Positions 33,712 through 44,903 of a DNA stretch of 64,000 nt are shown in pieces (within the stretch, counting starts at the first letter, position 1; every line of letters starts with the position of its first letter). The DNA is taken from assembly GCA_019454045.1 (NCBI GenBank), contig SKCR01038866.1:186001-250000 (forward strand). Direction: 5' to 3'. Below the pieces are notes generated by a model. The model did no database searches. It had not been told where the DNA came from and saw nothing but the letters and a program-made list of their open reading frames with translations. The position numbers and the translations under genes were made by a program. Source of the stretch: Zanthoxylum bungeanum. Its lineage: Eukaryota > Streptophyta > Magnoliopsida > Sapindales > Rutaceae.

Positions 33712-36700
33712 ATCTCCCACTTGGCACATAGCCAGTCACTCGAGTGTCTAACACCCGAACTATGTACGGTTCGCTCAAATTACTGAGAGAAAGGTTTTCG
33801 TCAGCGGATTTGCGTAATTATCTTTTGACGCGATTTATACGATCATCACATCGCCACGATGTATGATCCGAACGAATCAGATAAATATAGAAGTATATAT
33901 CTGGATCGTCGATGAGACCTTTAATTCCTTAGCCTGTGCTGACGCCTAGCTCAGCTGCTAAAAGAACTATATCTAATCTAATTAGATTTATTATCGATCC
34001 AAATGGCTTCTATTGCTGCCTCAGCTGCAGCAATAATCCGCATTTGTTGTTGATTCGGTAACAGTTATCTTGCTCGGAATATTTCCAGCTTACTGTCCCG
34101 TTATTCAAACTTTATAGTACCGCAGTATTTACCGGTTTGGAAACTTGCAGCAGTGATCCTAGTCACTTCAAGTTCTCCTACTCCATAATTTAAGACAGCA
34201 TCTTTAGTTCTCTAAGATACTAATAGATGTCCTTAACTTCAACTTCAATCCAATGACTATCACTTGGATTGTCCTGATTGTGACTCCATATGCTCAAAGC
34301 GCATGAGACACCATATCAAGTACATTTTAAATGTACAATTTCCCAGAGAGTGTTAACAACTCCAAATCTATCCAGTAGATCTTTATTCCTTGAATAAAGG
34401 TTGTTACTCCCCAGAATTCTACGGAGAATTTCTTATGAAAGCCAAGCTTTCACCGATTGCTTTATGGGAATTTCATTTCCAAGAAATGACATATTATCAT
34501 TATTTTATATGACATTCATGTCAGTGCACTCCCACTAACCCTTTTATATACACAAGAATCATTTCGTTTTGAATAAATCATACTCTCCATTATGATTACA
34601 TCAAAACGATAATTCCTAGAACCTATGCTTGCTTCAATCCAAACATGGATCGAATAACCTGCAAACCTTGTTTGCTTGTTATGGTACGATAAAACCGACA
34701 GGATGTTATAAACATCCTCCGAAAGGTTTCCTTTTCAGGAAAGCGATTTTCCGTTAAGCTGTCATATTTCATAAATGAAATACACAGCTTTAGCAAGCAT
34801 TATCCAAATGGATTTACAATGGCAACAGGTAAAAGGTTTCGTCGGAATCAACACAATGTTGATAACTCTACCTTTTCTTTACAAGCCTAGCTTAGTACGT
34901 TGGTATGTTGCCTTCCATGTATGTCTTCCTTGAAGACATTTAATGTACCAATAGGCACAATGCCTTGTGGTACAACAACTAGTATCCAAAATAGTTGTTA
35001 TACATGGAATCCATTTCGGATTCATGGCACTTTGCCATAATAGGGAGTCGATACCTCGTATCACTTCCTCAAACGTAGTCGGTGGATATACCTTCATAAG
35101 ATTGACACTCTTTATGAGGTTAGATCAGAAACTCATACCCCAGGTTGTTTTCTGACTCTATCCGATCTACGAGTTCTTGTGTATTTGAAGATTAATGGTA
35201 TAGATTCATCATTGATGAACTATTTATGTTCCATTAGGAATAGGTGCCTTGAATAGTATTACTCTATTACTTTATTCTCGATTTTCACGAGTTTACTATC
35301 CCACTGACCACTGCATGTCTGTATTCCTCTCAGGAAAACCGCATGGTGAGCAACAATCTAATTGTTCTCATGTGAGATTATAAGTACTATACTTATGGTT
35401 TCCCTTAGGATAACATATATTGGCACTTATCCATTTTGGGTCCTTAGTTTGGTATCATCCAAACGTTATGCCTGGCATACCCAAATTATCAGGAATGAGA
35501 AACCCGGTTCTTTCCCGTTCATATCTAATATGTAATCTGTCAAACAGATTATTATGGAACCTTATTCTAAATAAGTTATTGCACTGTTAAAACTTATCCG
35601 TTGAAGGAAATAGTAGCTCAGAGCGACTCATGATTAGCCTTATCATGTCTAACATGATTCGGTTAATCCGTTCGGAAACACCGTCACTTTGACGTGTTCC
35701 GTGAGGAGTCCTCATTTGAAAGAATACTATACTCTTTCAAGTATATAAGAAACTTATTGCTTAAGTATTTTCCATTACGGTCTTACCGTGACGGTATAAT
35801 ACTATAGCCGATCTGTTTGTCTATTTCGTGTCGAAACTCTAAAAGTTTCTGATTTGTGTTCTTCAAAAGAAACACATAACCATAACGTGATGCCACATCC
35901 GTTAAGGTCACGAAATATTCATGTTCACATCTAGCCTAGCTAGATATGGGCCCACTAACTTCACCATGAATAGGGCTAACAGATCGGTGGCTCTTACACT
36001 ATTACCAAGTAAATAGTGTTTTAGGTACTTTACCTAACAAACTAGATTCGTAGACTTTATTTGAATAGTCAAATCAGTCCTAGTACCCACTCTTCAAAAG
36101 TGTGGATATACGAGTCTCGTTAATTGTGTCCTAGACAACAATGCCACAAATAAGTCTATTGATCAAATCAATTTGAGCTATTTATTTGTCATTTTATATG
36201 TTTGAGATTTTATTTATTCAAAATATAAATTCTGTTATTTACATCTAATGTATTTATCTCAGTATCATCTTTATATAATAAAACACTTAGTGTTCTAGAA
36301 TATAAAGGTTTATCCGCAACGGTTAAACACTGATATAGAGATAATGTCTCTAGTCAAACTAGTTACATTATAACAGTTCCTAATTTAAGTACACACCCGA
36401 AGGGTAGTTCCTAAACTTAGGTATCTACGGTCGAAACAGCGACTTTCGTCCCGTTTCCGATTCGCAGAGCAATCTCAGCTTGAAGTCAGTATCCTGCTCA
36501 AAGCAGATTCTGAACATCAATACATATATTTTATGTACCACACTAAGTATTTAAAATCTAATTTCAATACTAGCTGTGAACATAACTAAGACAAACATTT
36601 TCAAAGTAAGAGCCTTGCCCTTTCTTTAATTCCTTCGTGTCTGCCATATCCAAATGGTAGTCACTTTGGGATATGTCAATTATCCTTTTCAATATTTCAG

Positions 36701-36980
36701 AAACCTTAGGCCAAGCCTTGGGTTTTTAGAATATCGAAACGATTTGCACCTCGTGCTACATGCCCAATTGCAAACTTTGACTTTATCTCCTCTAGAATAG
36801 TCAATTAATTCTCCAAGAATTATAAATTGCAATTTTAATACTTCTTAAATCTAAAATTAGATTTATGACAAGTATATTAAATTAAGCATTAAAGTCATCA
36901 TCACATAAATCTTCCAAAGATTTTATGCTCTACTTATTTTGCTTAATTTTGGGCTTAAGGTATAATAAGTTATTTTATCA
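33712..36980 (-). pseudogene. Pol-derived region of Copia-C, reduced to a chain of hairpins
   Basis: It is colinear with copia pol at the DNA level. Near 34000-34030 TATTGCTGCCTCAGCTGCAGCAATAAT corresponds to the AEYIAASEA block of D1. Near 34525-34620 CTCCCACTAACCC and the following words correspond to the RT part of B and D1. No open frame survives. The sequence is packed with short inverted repeats, mostly 5-8 bp arms around CTT, CTA or CAA, for example CTTTATTC/GAATAAAG (34381-34399), ATGTCTTC/GAAGACAT (34921-34939) and TAATCTGT/ACAGATTA (35533-35551). Confidence 0.75.
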
Positions 36981-37420
36981 AATAAGGTAACCTATTATTT
37001 ATTCCCAATTTGAAAATTAAATCATTTAAATATTTTAATCCCAGATTATATTTTAAATATCCAACTTTTCAATTTTATCTTGATTACAATAGTCCAACTA
37101 TTTAATCAACGATTAGTGGTACTATATTATAATGATTATAATAGTCCAACTATATAATCAAATATAATCCAAATTAATTAACCTCAATTACATTGATTAC
37201 TATAATCCAATTATAAAATCAACTGTAAACTGAAATTAATTAATTCAAATATATTGATTAATATAATCCAATTATATATAATCAAGTATAATACAGTCCA
37301 ACTGTTTATTAAAACAACAATTTAAATATTAGTCTAACTAACATTTAATCTAATGACGAAATAATTTAAATGAGCGCGTATGGCGAGTAATTGAACGAGT
37401 ATTGCAAATTCAATTCTTGC
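36981..37420 (-). other. Copia-C gag-to-leader region with TCCAA-loop hairpins
   Basis: No frame is seen. Repeated units of the type GATTA...ATAGTCCAACTAT...TAATCA occur at about 37081, 37134, 37195 and 37256, and ACAGTCCAACTGT near 37293-37305. The arms differ from unit to unit while the TCCAA centre is kept. Confidence 0.65.
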
Positions 37421-39722
37421 CTCCCACTATTTTTCGTCGAGCCTCTAACCCTCTGTCGAGTACTCGGGAAACCGTGTTTCCTAGTGGGCTAGGATCCCGT
37501 TAAATATCACACAATCTTGACTTTGGCCAACAAATTGTATGATAATTAACTAGGTAGATCTCGAAGATCAATTGGATCTCATCCAACTCCTAGATCCAGT
37601 AGGTGGACATCCAAGTCCCAAACATATATCTTATATATGCCTATACATCGAATGTATACCCTAACCTTTTTCCTCTGAATCAACTAGGCCTTGGCTTTGG
37701 CACAACAAACCTAGTGATCCCAGTCAAGCGCGGACCCATTGACATGGAAGCTTCGTAATCAATGTCAATGGACAAGAAGTGGTCTTGACTTTGGCCAACA
37801 AACCACAACTTGGACACGACACCGATATGGAACAAAGCCTCGTGATTAAAACACATCTTCGACGGACAAGGGCTTGACTTTGGCCAACAACCCCTGCCAA
37901 TCTCGGATCTTGAGTAAGAATCACTCAATGGAAGGAAAATAAACGCTTGATATTTAACGAGGTTTTTCGCGTGCAAATTGGCTACCAATTTTATTATCTT
38001 TGTTAAGGTCTCATCATCATACACCCTTAAACATGCATTCTAAACACATAATAAAGCGCATATGTAAAATAATAATGATGCGGATGGATATTTTACATTG
38101 ATCCTAGATCAAATCTCTCACTTTCTCTCTCCCGCTAGCACAAATATTTCTTCTACCCGTTACACTACACTTCTAAAGAAACCTCATATACATAGAGGGG
38201 AATAGGTGAGAAGAGAATACAAAGAATAGGAGATAAGGCTGGACTCGCAGGTCCAATTAATAAATCAAATTTATTACAATTTCCAAAATCGCCCCACCCA
38301 GCTAATATCCATCCGATATACATTATTCAAACATCACAACCATGTATTCATACAAGCATGTTATCAATCAATCAATCAAATTAATTAATCTTGATAATTA
38401 GTGATCATCCAATGTTCAAACAAAGATTTGATTTTGTTCGAGTCAAACTCGTATTGCGAACACGTACTCAAAGTACGATTTCTACGAATTAAATTAAATT
38501 ACATAATTAAATCCAATTAAATACGCATTTAATTCTAATTCATTATTTAATTCCAAATTAAATATTACACTTTATAAAATAAACCTTTACGACTTAAATT
38601 CCAAATTTAATCGTTACGGGTCTCAAAGCCCGATTAATATCCAATATTAATTTAATTAAAGTCCAATGGGCTTTTAATTAATTTCTTGAGGCGTGGACTT
38701 TTGGTCAACTCGGGTCAAACCCGCAACCAAAGTCCAATCCGGGAGTTACCAATTTTGGCCCATTAGGCCCAATTAAACGTTAAAGGTTCATTAGTCGCAT
38801 TTGGGCCTTTTGGAAGCGGTTTTGGGCCTAATTGGATCCAACCAATTTTGGCCTAAACCAACTTTGTACAACAAAGTCCAATAAACCCAATAACAACTTT
38901 AAAAGCCCAAATCCAATTTTAAGCCCAATAATTTAATTCCAAAAATTCCAAATTTTCAAATTAAATTACCTAAAGTGTATAGCATTATTAATTGCCCAAA
39001 TCAAAGTTTCCAAAACATCAAATTTGTCCAATTAATCATGCTTAACATCAATAATCATGTCCAACATAATTGATCAAAATCAAACCCAATTAATACATGC
39101 TAAAGTCTCGGCCAAAGGGGAAAAATATGCCCAAATCAAATTCAATCCAATTGAACCCAATCAAACATAAATTCAACATCCCCAAATGATTTCAAGTCAT
39201 CCAATGAACAAAAAATCAAAAAACCAAGACATTAGGGCACTTGCAAATTCGGCCATCACAAGCAAATTGGGGAAAAATTGTTCCAAACACTTTTCATCAA
39301 ATTGATCTAATCAATCATCAATTAAACAACATTCAAGCATTCTAAATCATCCAATTTCATTAAACATGCTCAAAATCAAGTTTACCCAAATTTGTCATGC
39401 CCAAAATTTGGGGAAAAATGGATCCAACCAAATTTCATGAAATTGATTATGCACAACATCAATTCAACCTCATTCAAGCATACTATACTAAACAATTTAA
39501 TCATTTGATGCTCAAATTGAGTTTACCCAAATTAAAGTTTTGGCCAACATTAAGCAAATTGGGGAAAATCAATCCAATTAATTTTTCATCAAATTGATTA
39601 CATATAACTCTAATTTAATCATATACAAGCATTCTTAAACAAACAATTTGTCAAAATCATGCTTAAATCAAAAAGCCCCAAATTTTGCTCAAGAACCCTA
39701 AATCGTTTTTATGCAACCAATA
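37421..39722 (-). other. 5' leader of Copia-C
   Basis: This is non-coding. Four hairpins between 37511 and 37896 show a common loop (CTTGACTTTGGCCAACAA or a variant) on different stems. From about 38000 to the primer site it matches the leader of the C-type element at 62186-63656, with the block CATACACCCTTAAACATGCATTC and the CTCTCTCCCGCTAGCAC block. The rest is A+T rich with GCCCAA-type words. The long open frame at 37680-38024 spans the hairpins and has no domain. Confidence 0.7.
37511..37896. repeat. Four leader hairpins sharing one loop sequence
   Basis: Stems are ACAAT/ATTGT (37511-37515, 37534-37538), ACTAGG/CCTAGT (37683-37688, 37710-37715), GTGGT/ACCAC (37779-37783, 37802-37806) and AGGG/CCCT (37869-37872, 37892-37895). 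The enclosed loops read CTTGACTTTGGCCAACAA three times and a CTTGGCTTTGGCACAACAA variant once. The loop is kept while the stem sequence changes, as expected of a selected RNA structure. Confidence 0.8.
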
Positions 39723-39735
39723 GCTCAAGATACCA
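39723..39735 (-). other. Primer binding site of Copia-C
   Basis: GCTCAAGATACCA on the + strand resembles GCTCTGATACCA, the reverse complement of the initiator-Met tRNA primer site, with a one-base insertion and changes in the middle. It directly precedes the LTR start TGTAGAG. Confidence 0.65.
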
Positions 39736-39736
39736 T

Positions 39737-41832
39737 TGTAGAGTTTCAATCAAGTCCCAAGGATCACAAACATGCATAAAAACGAATAGAATACAACCAA
39801 GGAGTAAGGCGGAATTCATACTCACATTGATGGGTTTTGATGAAATGAAACAAAGACCAAAAAACGCACTGCATGTTGCTCCCTGGCAGTGAGCTGCGAA
39901 TGGTAGGGGCTGCACGGTGGTGGGGTGTCTTCCTCCTTGTTCATTCGGCCATGGATGTCACCATTGAAGCTCCAAGCTTCAAGCTTTTCCATGCTCACAA
40001 ATTCGTTTCCCTATTACCTATGTATAACCCAAGGTGTGCTAGCACTACTTCTCATCTTCTTTGATTCTCCATTTGATTCGGTCATACCAGAAATTTTGAG
40101 GAGAAAAAACGGTTCGAAACCGTGAGAAGAGAAGAAAGAAAGGGGGGAAAAAGAAATGCGTAAAAGAGAAGAGTGGAGAGTGAGAGAAAAAGAAATGTAA
40201 TTAGGTTTTTATATTTTCCAAAATTAATTAAAAACCATTTACTTTCTTTTAACTTTCCATTTACCAAAAGTCAAAAAGTAAAAGCAAAAGTTGCTTTTTC
40301 AACTTCTACATCAATCACTCAAATCAAGTGACAACATGTCACATCACTCAAAGTGACATTTGATTTGACGCTTGATGTGACTTGCGATTTGACGCACGAT
40401 TTGACTTGCGTGCCGCACTCGAATTCGAAATGCGAATGCGCTCGCAAATAATCCCGGGCTCGGGTTCGCTAATTCCAAATTAACGAATTTTCCGTCGCGT
40501 CGTAATTAAATGATTACGCCTAGCGAAATCACTATTCACGTCGCTAACGAATTAATTCTAAATTAATTCGTTCGCCCGAATTAAAATCCAATTTTAATTC
40601 CGCGTCGAAATCCAGTTCGATTAATATATCGAATATATTAATTTTACCGATTAATTCCAAATTAATCGTTCTCTCTCTTTAACGATATTTTATCCGAGAT
40701 AAAATATCTCCGTAATTAATCCCAGATTAATTTTCTCTCTCTTTAATAATTAATCTCTCAGAATTAATCCCAGATTAATTAAAGTGCGAGTCATACGTCA
40801 TCGGTGAATCTTCAGGAAGCGACCCATGAGATCTCCGGATATGTTGGCAGTAAATACGGTCGTCGGATTATCCGAACACGTAAGTACCTCGTACTACGTT
40901 TATACCGATTTACAAGACAAGGTTGGCTTCTAGCAAAGCGCCATGCCTACCCAATTCTCCAGAAATATTCTTACAGGAATATATAGATCTGTATCAAGCG
41001 TAGTATACCGTAGTATTGTGTATATCGGCCCAGTATCGGATAGTCACGTGCTAGGGCTGGGGCTGGATAAGTGTCTGCCCCGTCCGAAGCACATGTCGGA
41101 TGTCTGGTAACTAGTCTCTATAATCGGATATACATGACCTTGTCATAATATCTCGATGGCCGGCCAGCACTTAAGAGCACTATACCGTATCCTGCGTGAC
41201 ATCATCTCCACTATAACTGAAGATACTTCTTCCGTCTCGACATCACACCCAATACACTACGACTCTCTGATAAACCCAGAAGCGGTGTACGCAGAGCCGG
41301 TTAAAGCCTGTACCACCAAGACCAAAGTCTACCGATTATCGCAAGTATTAGCGATGCAAGTCTCAGGTTAAGACTATACACACCTACCTTGATTTCGGCC
41401 TCCCATAGACACATAGTCATAATACCAATGGGATTCCGAGGGGTCTATCCAGAGCGAAGCTGTTTCCCGTACCATCGGTGAAACACGACCTCCTATCGCA
41501 CTTGCATAAGTATCCAATACTTAAATATATGAGAACTATGCCGGTGTGCCCTCACAACGCGCACAAGTGCAATACTAGCCTATTCCGCATTATCGATGTC
41601 CTGTCTCGATAATACTCCGGCTAGGGATATTTAATGATTAATCCTTCGTGGACTGATACTGTCTCATATCATCTCAATCCAGGAACTAATCATATAGACC
41701 TCTCTTCATTTATACATATATGGTGATCTAATCACAAATGATGAGAGTGCAATTTCCTTGTCACATAGTTAATTTGTACAACAACACCGTGATCTGTACA
41801 AATAGTGACGCTATGGGTCATATTATCCAACA
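39737..41832 (-). repeat. 5' LTR of Copia-C
   Basis: It matches 30203-33711 (without the hAT element) with few differences and holds the empty hAT site near 41188. Short open frames on both strands in both LTRs are parallel because the LTRs are near-identical, not because they are genes. Confidence 0.9.
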
Positions 41833-41837
41833 CATAG

Positions 41838-41950
41838 AAAATATTTTCTTGTCGTAAGACAATTTTAAGGTTTCTAAACCAGTCATTGTAGTTGTCCCCT
41901 TTGAGCTTATGCTCATCAAGGATGGAACAGAGTGATACTCTGTTTGCCAT
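41838..41950 (-). pseudogene. gag N-terminus of Copia-D2
   Basis: From a Met at 41948-41950 the - strand reads MANRVSLCSILDEHKLKG, then NWF-type NDWFRNLKIVL and IFYVL, the typical start of UBN2-type copia gag. It is cut at the CATAG target duplication of Copia-C and continues at 30202. This is direct evidence for the nesting order. Confidence 0.85.
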
Positions 41951-43310
41951 TTGAATGTTGTAAAATATTTTAACCCACATGTTAAGAGAGAATGTTTTAA
42001 ATTAGGAATATGTTTTCATTATGTTTCATAATAACCTGGGCTTTTAATATTATAAAGTTGCTCCCACTCAATTATTTTAAACTTTTAAGCAAATCGCATC
42101 AACCCAATATAATGGATTTCTTGTGGGTAAGGATCCCATTATCATCATTTCATAACTCCGACTAGGGCCGGTCGTTATAAAATATGATAATTAGGTAGGT
42201 TCCCAACCAATTTTTGATATAAATCACAATTCCTTGATCATTGGGTTGGGCAATCAAACATGCCATAACTTATGCTAGTCCTTGTGGACACCCAATCTTT
42301 GCCACTAAGTTATAAGACCACGCTTAAGGGTCGCTGTGTCTTATGACTCAGAAAAGTCAAACAATTGTCAATAGTACGATTTATGGACAAATTGGTATTG
42401 GTTAGTCTCGTAAAGCCTAGTCCTGCCAATACGGTTTAAGCCATTTGGGTCAATACTTTACAATGGGAGGCAAATTTTAGACTTAAATTATTATTGAGGA
42501 TTTTAGCAAGTTTAAGTGAATAACGTCAAATGGATTCCTCAATTGAAAATTCCCCAGAGGGAGGGTGGAGCGAACTCTTTTAAATACCCTTACCTCTTAG
42601 GCTCTTATTGCATTGGTGACAGGAATAAACAATAGATCCTCCAAATTAGTCCAACACTTTAAATATGGTTTAAGGTTAGCTTTGAGTAAATGATTATCTA
42701 GATGTCTTCACAACTTTTCCTTTTGGATATAAAAAGGTAGTGAGTGAATGAAGACACCAAATCATTATCTAACTCTAGTAATACCTTTGGTTAACTTTAG
42801 TTTGGAAATTTTTATTAACGCCTTGGTCCCACCCCACTTGTATATTTTATAATGTCTTTTATTATAAACAAGTGATTTATATTTATTAGCCTTAAAGGTA
42901 ATAAATCTTTAAGTTCATCAAAAATAATTACTTAGCTAAGGGATAAACAATACACTCTCTATTTCCTTAGAAAGTCTCTAGATGCTTGCACCCTAAAATA
43001 ATCATGTAAATTCTAATCATACATAGAATCATCAAGCATATGAGTTTTAATATGTTGGAATTATTTTAGGCATTAAATAACTTTGATTAATATTTAATTA
43101 TGATATTGTATTTTATTTTATTCAAATAAATTTACTATTCACGATTTTTACAGATGCGTGAACTTTAAATGTAATTTCACAATTCAACTCTTAACCAAAT
43201 CATGCAAAACTTGTGCCTAAAATTAAGTTTAGGGTGTTAGCTTTCCAACGAACTTTTACACACCCAATTTCGAATTCAAATGAGAGAGAACTAATCAAAA
43301 CACAAATGGC
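41951..43310 (-). other. 5' leader of Copia-D2 with hairpins
   Basis: No gene is seen. Three long-arm hairpins occur: ATTATCAT/ATGATAAT (42138-42145, 42184-42191) with inner ATAAC/GTTAT; ATAACTTA/TAAGTTAT (42266-42273, 42307-42314); GTATTGG/CCAATAC (42395-42401, 42426-42432). Each encloses a CTAG-containing loop (CGACTAGGGCCGG, GCTAGTCCTTG, GCCTAGTCCTG). Confidence 0.7.
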
Positions 43311-43321
43311 GCTGATACCAC
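43311..43321 (-). other. Primer binding site of Copia-D2
   Basis: GCTGATACCAC on the + strand (with GGC before it) is the reverse complement of a shortened TGGTATCAGAGC site; two bases are missing. It touches the LTR start at 43322. Confidence 0.7.
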
Positions 43322-44832
43322 TGTTGGGAAGCGGCCGCGAATACGCAGCGGAAAATCAAATAAATCTAATTATGATGCCGCTATCCCTTTGCCCAAGACC
43401 CATTTTTTTTATTATTCTACAAGCCTAGGCATGTTACTATATATTCTAAGAATAAAAACTCATAAAACATGTAAAGAACATAAACCTAAACATGCTAACT
43501 ATCATAAGAACTCTAATTAAAATAAAGAAAGAAAAAGACTTACTTGAACCGAAGACTCCTCCAGTCCTCCCTCCAATCTACAAGATTTTCTCGAACTCAG
43601 CAATCTCTTCCACGTTCCAAAAATCCACCCAAGTGTGTGGCCTCCAAAGATGCACACACCAAAGCCAAAACTCAACGGTAAGACTACGCATTGAGTGCAC
43701 GGGTATTTTGCCATTGGTGCTAGCCTATGAAAATACCTCAAAACCTTTAACTCGATGTTCCTCTAGTCAATTAGACTTAATGATCCTCAAAATCAGTGGC
43801 TTACTCTTAAAATTTAGAGTTGCTCACTTATATAAACCCAAGATACGAAAGGTTTGGTGCAAAAATTTGTAAAGAATTCTTTGGGTTTATATAGGTGCTC
43901 CAAAGACAACAAAATTAATTAAGAATCCGATGTGGGATAAAAGCTGATTTAATCTTAGCCATTGGATCTTAATTTAGTGGTTTAATGAGATTATAAAACC
44001 CTAATAAGAGTTTGGGCCGAATTGGAATTCAAAACAAATAACAAATAAATTTTTTTTTTACTATTCATGTTATTTATTTATTTATTTATTCCAATTCCCA
44101 AAGAGCCCCTGTCGTCATTCACCAATCCCTAAGCCACTATGGAACCTCATAAATGATCTGTTCAATAATTAAACATATTGATGATTGAACCATTTATGAA
44201 CAATTCCTACAGTAATCATATATGCTGTTAAATTGCACTGTGCACTGTTAACCATTGATTTCAACTTTGTTGTGTGTGACCTTTTGGGTTCCCCTCAAAT
44301 TGGACATAAAATGAATCGTTATAATTTAATCGACCATAAATTATCCTCCGATCAGATGGTCGTTCGATTTCAATGACCAAGTTTGACATCTAGTCATACA
44401 ATCGATACATGAAAGTTCTCACAGACACATTGGATAAACACTCCATGTGAAAACTTTCGGCGGTCAGTTCGATGGACACGAGCAACTCATGCATCCATGT
44501 GATACACCAAGCGGACGGATCTCCGTTAGTAGCCTATGAGATAGGCTACCCCACTTAAGGGCGGATCATATCATCATGCTAGTCTTTTCGCCTTGTGAAC
44601 GCTCAGATTATTCACAAAACTATAACTAGAAACGTTTAAGAGTAATGATTCTCATAAGGCATGGAAGCCATCATCTTATTACTCCAAGGGCTTTATTACA
44701 GTGTTTGATGATTCATATAAGTTATGTAAGACACGTATAATAAAGATTTCCATTTTATTAATTAATGAAAATATTACAAATACATGTACATATAGCCCAT
44801 CCACAAGTTGGGTATAAGGCATATCCCTAACA
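43322..44832 (-). repeat. 5' LTR of Copia-D2
   Basis: TGTTGGGAAGCGGCCGC to CATATCCCTAACA matches the D1 LTR (20600-22538). About 430 bp are missing near 44390, where TTTGACATCTAG is joined directly to TCATACAATCGATACATG. It ends at the remaining piece of the Copia-E LTR. Confidence 0.85.
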
Positions 44833-44903
44833 TGTATTGCTTTTATTCATGAATTGTACATAAAATACGATGCGGATTGATGCTCAGAGCACCAACCCTA
44901 ACA
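44833..44903 (-). repeat. Copia-E left LTR, inner end
   Basis: The segment from TGTATTGCTTTTATTCATGA to CACCAACCCTAACA matches the last 75 bases of the right LTR (51655-51730). It is followed by ATTTCTCCCACTTGC, the reverse complement of a polypurine tract GCAAGTGGGAGAAAT. Confidence 0.8.

Larger units (their letters stand above)
30203..41832 (-). mobile_element. Copia-C, complete element with target duplication
   Basis: The LTRs at 30203-33711 (2119 bp without the inserted hAT element) and 39737-41832 (2096 bp) are nearly identical. CATAG precedes (30198-30202) and follows (41833-41837) the element. Order on the - strand is LTR, primer site (39723-39735), leader, pol-derived region, polypurine tract (after 33711), LTR. 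No frame longer than about 115 codons exists inside, and pol similarity is only faint at protein level. It must have used proteins of another element to move. Confidence 0.9.

Noticed and set aside
37680..38024. 114-codon open frame on the - strand in the Copia-C leader
   Set aside because: It runs across leader hairpins, starts far from the expected gag and shows no gag or other domain.
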